Shown here piece after piece: positions 57,691 to 64,000 of a stretch of DNA of 64,000 bases. Positions within the stretch are counted from its first letter, which is position 1, and each line of letters begins with the position of its first letter. A program made the position numbers and the translations under genes. The DNA is from Ulota crispa. Lineage: Eukaryota; Streptophyta; Bryopsida; Orthotrichales; Orthotrichaceae. Below the pieces are notes generated by a model, which made no database searches, had not been told where the DNA came from, and saw only the letters and a program-made list of their open reading frames with translations. The stretch lies in the NCBI GenBank assembly GCA_963920765.1, contig OY987250.1, positions 9,044,409-9,108,408 on the forward strand, read 5' to 3'.

Positions 57691-58965
57691 TTGATTTTTC
57701 AATTGGCTGAAAACATTATAAGTTAGGTATACTCAATACCAACCATGTATTTAATGACATCACTATGTAGTATGTATAATACACAAGATAATCATTTGAT
57801 AAACCCAAATCTAGATAAATCATAAATAGCTCATCTTTTGTGTCATACATGTGTAAATGTCATACATGTGTAAATACCATATATGTGTAAATAGTGACGA
57901 CATTAGGTACATGGTTAGTATTCGGGTATATCTACCTTATCTCAAGTTCCAATTCACGTAGAAATGTCCGCATAAAAGCCTTTTTGAAGTATTGGTGTAC
58001 AAAGGCTCCAAAACTTAGAAGTGACAAAAGTGGAAACCAAAACTTGAAAACCAAGTTTCAGCAATTGTATTGCATAAAATGTTCGAGCATCTCTATGGTC
58101 TTTCTTGTTGTATATTCACAAGGTAACGATATTGGGATATGGTATGTAATTGAATATTGTACAGAGGCTCCTTGAGTCGGAAGTTAGGACGGAGTGTGAA
58201 ATGCCCCTAATTCTAGGCATGAACAAAAATAATTTTAATTGCCATGCCTAGCTGGCTGATTTGTAACCATATGGTTTGAAGGTGTGTTTGTAGCAATTTC
58301 TGTGTATTAATTAGGTATTCGTGCTTGCTACGAAGCATTCACAATTTGGATTTTAATAGGATTTTTATATGTTAATAGAATGCAAAGTAAAAAATTTAGT
58401 AAGTTTTCAAATTGTACTTGTATGATAATATCACAAAGAGTGTATTACAAAGGTCTTTGTGATTTTGGAAGTATAATTGGATAGCAAATTGTTAAAGTTA
58501 CACCTCCTTATTGTTGACTCAACACCCCAAGGTGGGCAAGTGACTTTTGTGAACAATAGCATCATAGTGTGCACATCAATGTTCACCCTTTTAGCCAAGG
58601 GAGCACAAAAGCTAAACAAATAATATAATATTTGAAAATGCATTATTTTTAGACAAATTGTGCCAAATTAAAATTTGGCACAAATCAAACAAACAGTACA
58701 ATATAGCAACTTGTATGGTACCAAATTTCACAAGCAAACGCACTTCATCATAAATTATGATATCTTTCTTGGCAACAAGACCTTCCATTTGACCTTTATG
58801 CCACTTGGACATCATGGCAACACTCTTAGGATGTCACCATAACAATACAAGATGGAGCTTTTTTTAGTAATTCCCATTGGGTTTTCTATTTAGTATTGAA
58901 TTGTAGCACTTAGTTCATATTCATACTTCTTATTGAATTGTGACACTACAAGTTACAATTACAAA
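57691..58965. other. Intergenic, no gene seen
   Basis: AT-rich, with a small tandem repeat of GTGTAAAT.TCATACAT near 57842-57895. No supported coding region. Confidence 0.5.
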
Positions 58966-59199
58966 TTAACCCTTAAAGGACCATAGGGCATAGTATATTT
59001 GCTGCCGTACAATTGGCATTTACTACCAAAAAGAAGTTTTAATTTGAGATCTCCAGTAGCTCACTAGAACGGTTTTGACCTATTCTCCAACTTCTTTGTT
59101 GATCTCAATTGTAGTAAAGGTGTGAATCTAGTCCAAATACAAGAAAAACACCTTGTATTCTACTGATCGCGCCAGCACACTATGTCCTTGAAGGGTGAA
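58966..59199. mobile_element. TTAA/CCC miniature element, 233-bp subfamily, copy 4 (inverted)
   Basis: Begins TTAACCCTTAAAGGACC and ends CCTTGAAGGGTGAA. It is the reverse complement of the element at 5685-5917 (CTCCAACTTCTTTGTTGATC block). Confidence 0.8.
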
Positions 59200-60229
59200 G
59201 CTCAATCTTAAGACCACTTTACACTAGCAGTCAAGGTCATCATGAAAATTTGGGGACATTTAACCAAATTTAAACTGCCAAACGACCTTGAGAATGACTT
59301 TGAGAATGGCTCCAACCATACATCATAATACAAGTATAATAGGAGGCCAATTCTCTTGTATGGTTCAAACACCACCTAAGACAAATTAAACAAACTACAA
59401 ACTCAATACTACACAAAAAAATCCTTAACCGTAAGCCATGAGCTTAAATGGAAAATCCTGTATAAATGGAAACATAACCTAAATAACTTGAGTACAACTC
59501 AATGACATGGACAATATCCTCAACATGCCATCACTCACAAAAAAAATGCAAGAAAATTGTCAATCTCCATTGTTCAACAAGTTCATTTGATTGCCCAAAG
59601 GCTAGCATTGTCCAAAAGGACACAATGATAAAAATAATTGCTTTATAGGTTCTACACACAAACAAATATCAGTAGTAAATACATGCTCTCATCACACCTA
59701 AAATGAGGGCAATGAAACCCACTAAAGAATAATATCTCAATAACCATTTCAACCCCAAACCAATTCTCACAATACTTTTTTTTCTTCAATACATTTTCAT
59801 TACAACATACAATAGAACTTGTATAAGTGATTAGTAACTCTCAATCTCAACATGCAGGTCCATAGTCAATATTAACCTTAGTAAATGAATAATTTGTCTA
59901 CGTGCATATCTTACCCTGCTTAATGAATAACTTGTCTAAGTGCTTATCTTACCTAATCTAGCTATACAAGTGATTAGTAACTCTCGGTCGCAACTCAAGG
60001 TCCACAGTTGAGATTGACCTTAGTTAAATAACTTATCCAAGTGCATATCACCCTGATAAAGAGGTTCTACCACACTATATCATGATTATGATATGTTGAT
60101 TACTTCTAGTTAGACAAGCAACTTCGGTCAACGACTTTTCCTAATCACAAGGCAGTGCAGTAGTAATGTACAAAACAATTGCGAAAATGGTTTTGTTTTT
60201 TTTTCCGTGCATTTTTGAGGTCTTGAGTT
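59200..60229. other. Intergenic / 3' flank of the cathepsin-like gene
   Basis: No coding region. A partial direct repeat of TTATCT.ACC..CTTGTCTAAGTGC-type sequence occurs at 59820-60050. Confidence 0.4.
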
Positions 60230-63200
60230 TCAGCATTTTATAGTTCCTTGTGCAGACCAGCAGTCTCCAGCCTCCTTGGGAACAGCCCATGCGCAACTCA
60301 GTTCAATGTCCAACGAGTTCACACCTCTGATCAAACGGAACCATCCACCTTCACCCCAGTATGTCCCCTGCCACCATAAAACAAAACAATAAACACAGAA
60401 AAACTCAGTATTAAGCTTACATATAGATAGTTGCATTAAGGTAGGAGCACCCATAAGCGTGGAAATAAGGGTTTTGGAGTACGTAAAACAATTGATTAAC
60501 TTTGAAAAAAATATTGTAAGTTAGGAAGTGGAAACCAAAAACATTGGCATCAATTTTAAGGTTCCGACCGCAAGCATTTGTTCACAAAGATTTTTCAAAG
60601 TCCAAAATCACTGAAATTGTAAGAACCATGTGTAAGAGATGCTAAAAACAAGGCTTGTTGGTTCTTAAATAGTGAGATGGGTACTCAAAACCTCATGCTA
60701 GTCACCCACAACCATCACTTCATCACACATAACCATCACTTAGTCACCCACAACCATTTGTTTTTTTATTAATTAGCCCTTGCCACTGTCAGGTGACGGC
60801 CATGGGGACACAACGCTTATGGATGTTGATCAGCCCGGCTACAATTCTCTCTACAGTAGCAACAAGTGTACAACAATTATAATATTATTTTTTGATGCTG
60901 CAAAAGTTAATAGTGCATGATACCCTCATGAAAATTACAAGAAGGGTAGCTTGGGACCTAACACCATGTTTTTGAATCTTCTCATAATATGGGTTATCTA
61001 AAAATATGAGTGCATCTAATGAGAGTTATTTTTGCATTCCATGATGGATCATGTGTTAGGACCACTTCTGGAGAAAAAGCAAATGAAAATCAGCTTTCTC
61101 TTGTAGTACATAATATTTTTTCGGAGCTGGAGGACAGAAAAAGTCCTCCTCGGCGTTTAAGTATTACGTATAGATTGTTGTATTGGATGGATCAGGGTCA
61201 TCAAAGAAATAATAACAAAAAAAATCAATATTACGTATAGATAGTTATATTGGATGGATTAGGGTCATCAGGAAAAAAAAAAAAACACAAAAAGAAAAAG
61301 GCTCGACATTAATGAAAACCGTTGAATTGGATGAATTAGGGTTACCCGGTGTAGATAGAGAGACCACCCGGTTCAGTTTGATAGGGTTGGAGAAATTAGG
61401 GCTTTGGTGGAGACTTGATTTAACGTGATTTTGTAGGGTTGGAAAAATCAGGCTTTTGAGTACAAAAATACGCATCATATTTATGAACGTGTTAAAACAT
61501 CTTAGAATTTACTTGAACTCTTTTGAATATTTTTGACATTTAGTAAGCAGAATACTAATCAGATGGGCGCATTGCCCAAGGAAATTTTGAGCTTCCTCCA
61601 TAAAAATCCAACATTTTTTTGTTTTCAACCGGTTTTTTCAGTGTATACTCTGGATATTGCCCATATACTTAATACTACGTGAAAATCTAGGTGGTTTTCA
61701 TCCAATTGATTCAAATTTCACCTGGTTTTTTTGACATTTCATTTGGCTTGGCTGAAACTATTGATTTTAGGATCTCCTTGCTAAATGGGATGGGCGTAGA
61801 AGACCAGACAAACAGGGCAACTGGGTGTCTCCAATATGACATTCATGGTGCCACCAGGCTGCTACTCTAAATATAAATTAGTAGACTTGAAAAGTGTAAT
61901 TTGTTTTTAGGGATATTTGAATTGGGACCTAGTTCAAAGAGTCTGCTTGTTCAAACGCAAAAACTGAGGAACCTTGTTCCGATCTATAATGAGATCTAAG
62001 GTAGGAGGCTCTAATTCGGCTCAAGCTCTAAAATGGATCACCTTCTCAAATGTACTATCGTTGTACATGTTGTTTTTCATAGGCTTTGACAATGTATAAA
62101 TAATATACATTTGAGGAGGTGGATGGTTTTAGAGCCCTATGCCATTTCAACTTCAAAATTTCATAACTAATTTCACAAAGCTTCAAAAAATATGAAACAA
62201 CTTGGATCAGAAACCAATTCCTCTTGTCTTTGAAAGAAAATTTACTGAAAAACATTTCAAAGAGTTTCACCTCCCCCAAAATTCAGTTTCAGGCCTTAGA
62301 TGATCCATTCATGAGCCTCCTACCTTACATGAAAAGATATGAGCAAGATTTTGGCTTTGAGAATTTAGAATAAGCGCAATTCAAGTCAAATTGTACTAAA
62401 TCAAAACTAATCATGCAATTCTGGACTAAATTACGTTCACAAAACATTCAAAGATCTGCTGATGTTTTACACATATCTTCAGAAAGGAATTTTAATATTA
62501 TTTCTGAGCTTTAAGCTGCTCGAATTTAGTTAAATATGGCCTATTAATTTGGTAGCACTAGTAGAGAGTCAAGATATAGTGCAGAGAATTTAAAGCCAGC
62601 CAAGGGGGAAAAAGATCAGCTGACATACCCAAGAGTTGCGGATGATCCAGTATTTGAGGCCGTTCTCTTCGCCCCACCCAGAAACGCTGACGACGTGGTT
62701 ATGATGTGCTTCGTCCCTGCCATATCCAAAATTTTAGATGACATTAATTACCACAGCAAGATATCACTATCATAAATGAGCAGTGTTTATCTGTCACTGA
62801 AAATTCAAAATTCTTTATTGGCACTAGAAATTTTAAGTTCTCTATTATACAACGTTAAGTGTCAAGCATTGGGGAGATCTGAAGGGGAAGGGAGAGGAAA
62901 AGGAAAGAAAAGGGAGATTGAAAGGTGACAAAAATTAAGAGAGACGTTGCAAAGCAATTAAGGGGGGAAAGGAAAAGGAGAAAATGGAGATTGAAAGGTG
63001 ACACAAAATTAAGAAAGGGACAGCGCAAAGCAATTCAAGGGATGAAAAATGATATGAAATTAAGAGAGAGACAAAGCAAAACATGTGCAAGGCATACTTG
63101 TAGATTTAATTCCGTAAATAAAGGGGTGGGGACTGAGACAAAGGAGCACTTTCTTACGTGTTCACAAGAATGCCACCGGTGTAGGCATGAAGTAGTGTAG

Positions 63201-63970
63201 CATCAACCAAACATGCAATTGGGCCCCTTTCATGAATCTCCGCCATCTACCAATCATCACCATCACAAAATAGAATTCTTTAGTTAACAAATTTTCTGAA
63301 GACTGTACCAAATAATAGAACGATATTTTTTCCCAAATAATGTCACGATTTGGTTTCAACTAAATCCTTTTCTAAATTGGAACCCAAAAATGTTGTTAAA
63401 TGGTACACTTCGTTCAAATTTCAAAACTTTTAGTTATTTAATCAATGTCTCAAGTCTACATTCATCCTAATTTTTTATTAGACCTTTATGCATTTGAATG
63501 TCTTAATAATGGTGTCTTGGAACACAAAGACAACCATCCTATTTTTTTCATAGTAACTAGTGCAACTTATAAACTGCAATGAGAATCAAACACCTCAAAT
63601 AGCATATACAACAAAGACGCTATCTTTTGCCAAATTCAACTAGGTTTGAAAAGCTCAAAGAAATCCATTTTTTGGAGATATATGCAAAGCGTTAGGAGAT
63701 CTCCTAATATTTTGTTTATGTATGCTTCACCAAAATATTGAAAGATCTCCTAATGTTTTGAAAAATGTAGAATTTTATATAAATAGTCCAAGTGCAGATA
63801 AACATGGTAAGACTTACCATGTTGAGTTCTCCAGATATTAGACCATACTCAGCGACGTAGTGAATGGGATACTCAGAAATAGCAGCACAGAAATCCATGT
63901 TCCCAACTGGTGGTATGCAGTTGCGACAAACATTGATAGGTGTGCACTCATCGTCTCTTGCCCGATACAG
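60230..63970 (-). CDS. Cathepsin X/Z-like papain-family cysteine protease, 3' part
   Basis: The gene encodes the C-terminal half of a family C1A peptidase. Minus-strand exons: 63970-63818, 63246-63158, 62716-62629, 60367-60230, all joins in frame, stop at 60230-60232; the 5' part lies beyond the window. Seen: a Cys-rich segment ([20 protein letters not shown]), an insertion-type region ([18 protein letters not shown]), then [26 protein letters not shown], the active-site His in [12 protein letters not shown], and the active-site Asn in [17 protein letters not shown]. The order AEIxxxGPIxC..YTGGI..NHxVSVxGWG..IIRNSWG, and the Cys-rich segment, match cathepsin X/Z (a carboxypeptidase-type papain) better than cathepsin B or L. 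The active-site Cys is upstream, outside. The last intron (2.3 kb) holds two transposon copies. Frame integrity suggests a functional gene. Confidence 0.88.
60439..60828. mobile_element. TA-flanked AGGTAG/AGGTATG-type element, decayed (cathepsin intron)
   Basis: The left end AGGTAGGAGCACCCATAAGC is clear and the right end holds AACGCTTATGGATGTTG without a clean terminus. The interior matches the complement of 24690-25100 (CACCCACAACCATCACTT, AAAGTCCAAAATCAC). ~390 bp. Confidence 0.65.
61160..61275. repeat. Short tandem duplication (cathepsin intron)
   Basis: ATTACGTATAGAT.GTT.TATTGGATGGAT.AGGGTCATCA occurs twice, 55-60 bp apart. Confidence 0.75.
61999..62325. mobile_element. TA-flanked AGGTAG element, copy 4 (cathepsin intron)
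   Basis: Termini AGGTAGGAGGCTCTAATTCG and CATGAGCCTCCTACCT, 327 bp, flanked by TA. Opposite orientation to copies 1 and 3, judged by the position of the CTCAAATGTAC block. Confidence 0.85.
62870..63105. repeat. Purine-rich ~90-bp tandem repeat (cathepsin intron)
   Basis: About three units of GGAGATTGAAAGGTGACA..AATTAAGA..GCAAAGCAATT. The plus-strand open frame is a Lys/Arg-rich translation of it. Confidence 0.8.
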
Positions 63971-64000
63971 CTGCAACAAAGACATCAACATGAGAAACTT

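Overview
This window is nuclear DNA of a land plant: AT-rich, intron-bearing genes with GT..AG splice sites, plant-type gene families and very many small transposon-derived repeats. A cathepsin X/Z-type cysteine protease gene, a family that as far as I recall is not among the named papain-like classes of Arabidopsis, hints at a non-flowering plant (bryophyte, lycophyte or fern). That placement is inference, not proof.

Genes in order: (1) the 3' part of an aldo-keto reductase gene (+, 1-2743), including a 24-nt microexon; (2) a complete Sec14-type phosphatidylinositol transfer protein gene (+, coding 12636-17050, 14 coding exons, 577 aa) with a long 5' leader holding a ~300-bp tandem repeat; (3) a two-exon PHD-finger gene (+, 23747-25705, 346 aa); (4) a small two-exon coiled-coil protein gene (+, 27330-28831, 123 aa); (5) a ubiquitin-like reading frame (+, 32089-32373) interrupted by a CACTA-type miniature element; (6) a complete six-exon L-ascorbate-oxidase-like multicopper oxidase gene (-, 49637-43211, 583 aa) with a duplicated fragment of its last exon at 42592-42826; (7) the 3' part of a cathepsin X/Z-like gene (-, 63970-60230). 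A short gene relic with an internal tandem duplication lies at 54536-54845.

The rest is mainly non-autonomous DNA transposons, many with readable ends and target-site duplications (TSDs): elements bounded by TTAA with termini starting CCC (at least seven), TA-flanked AGGTAG/AGGTATG elements (four near-identical 323-327 bp copies plus relatives), a hAT-type element with an 8-bp TSD, a PIF/Harbinger-type hairpin with a TTA TSD, and CACTA-type elements with TCA and ATC TSDs. Several are nested, abutting, or inside introns. Minisatellites are also abundant, notably at both ends of the oxidase gene, where the repeat unit contains the last codons of the gene itself.

The genes look like ordinary, unrelated eukaryotic loci, with no sign of an operon or pathway cluster. 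The most unusual content is the set of TTAA/CCC elements, an in-window empty-site/filled-site pair for one TA element, and the coding-end minisatellite of the oxidase gene. Exon boundaries were read by eye from splice sites, reading frame and family conservation.
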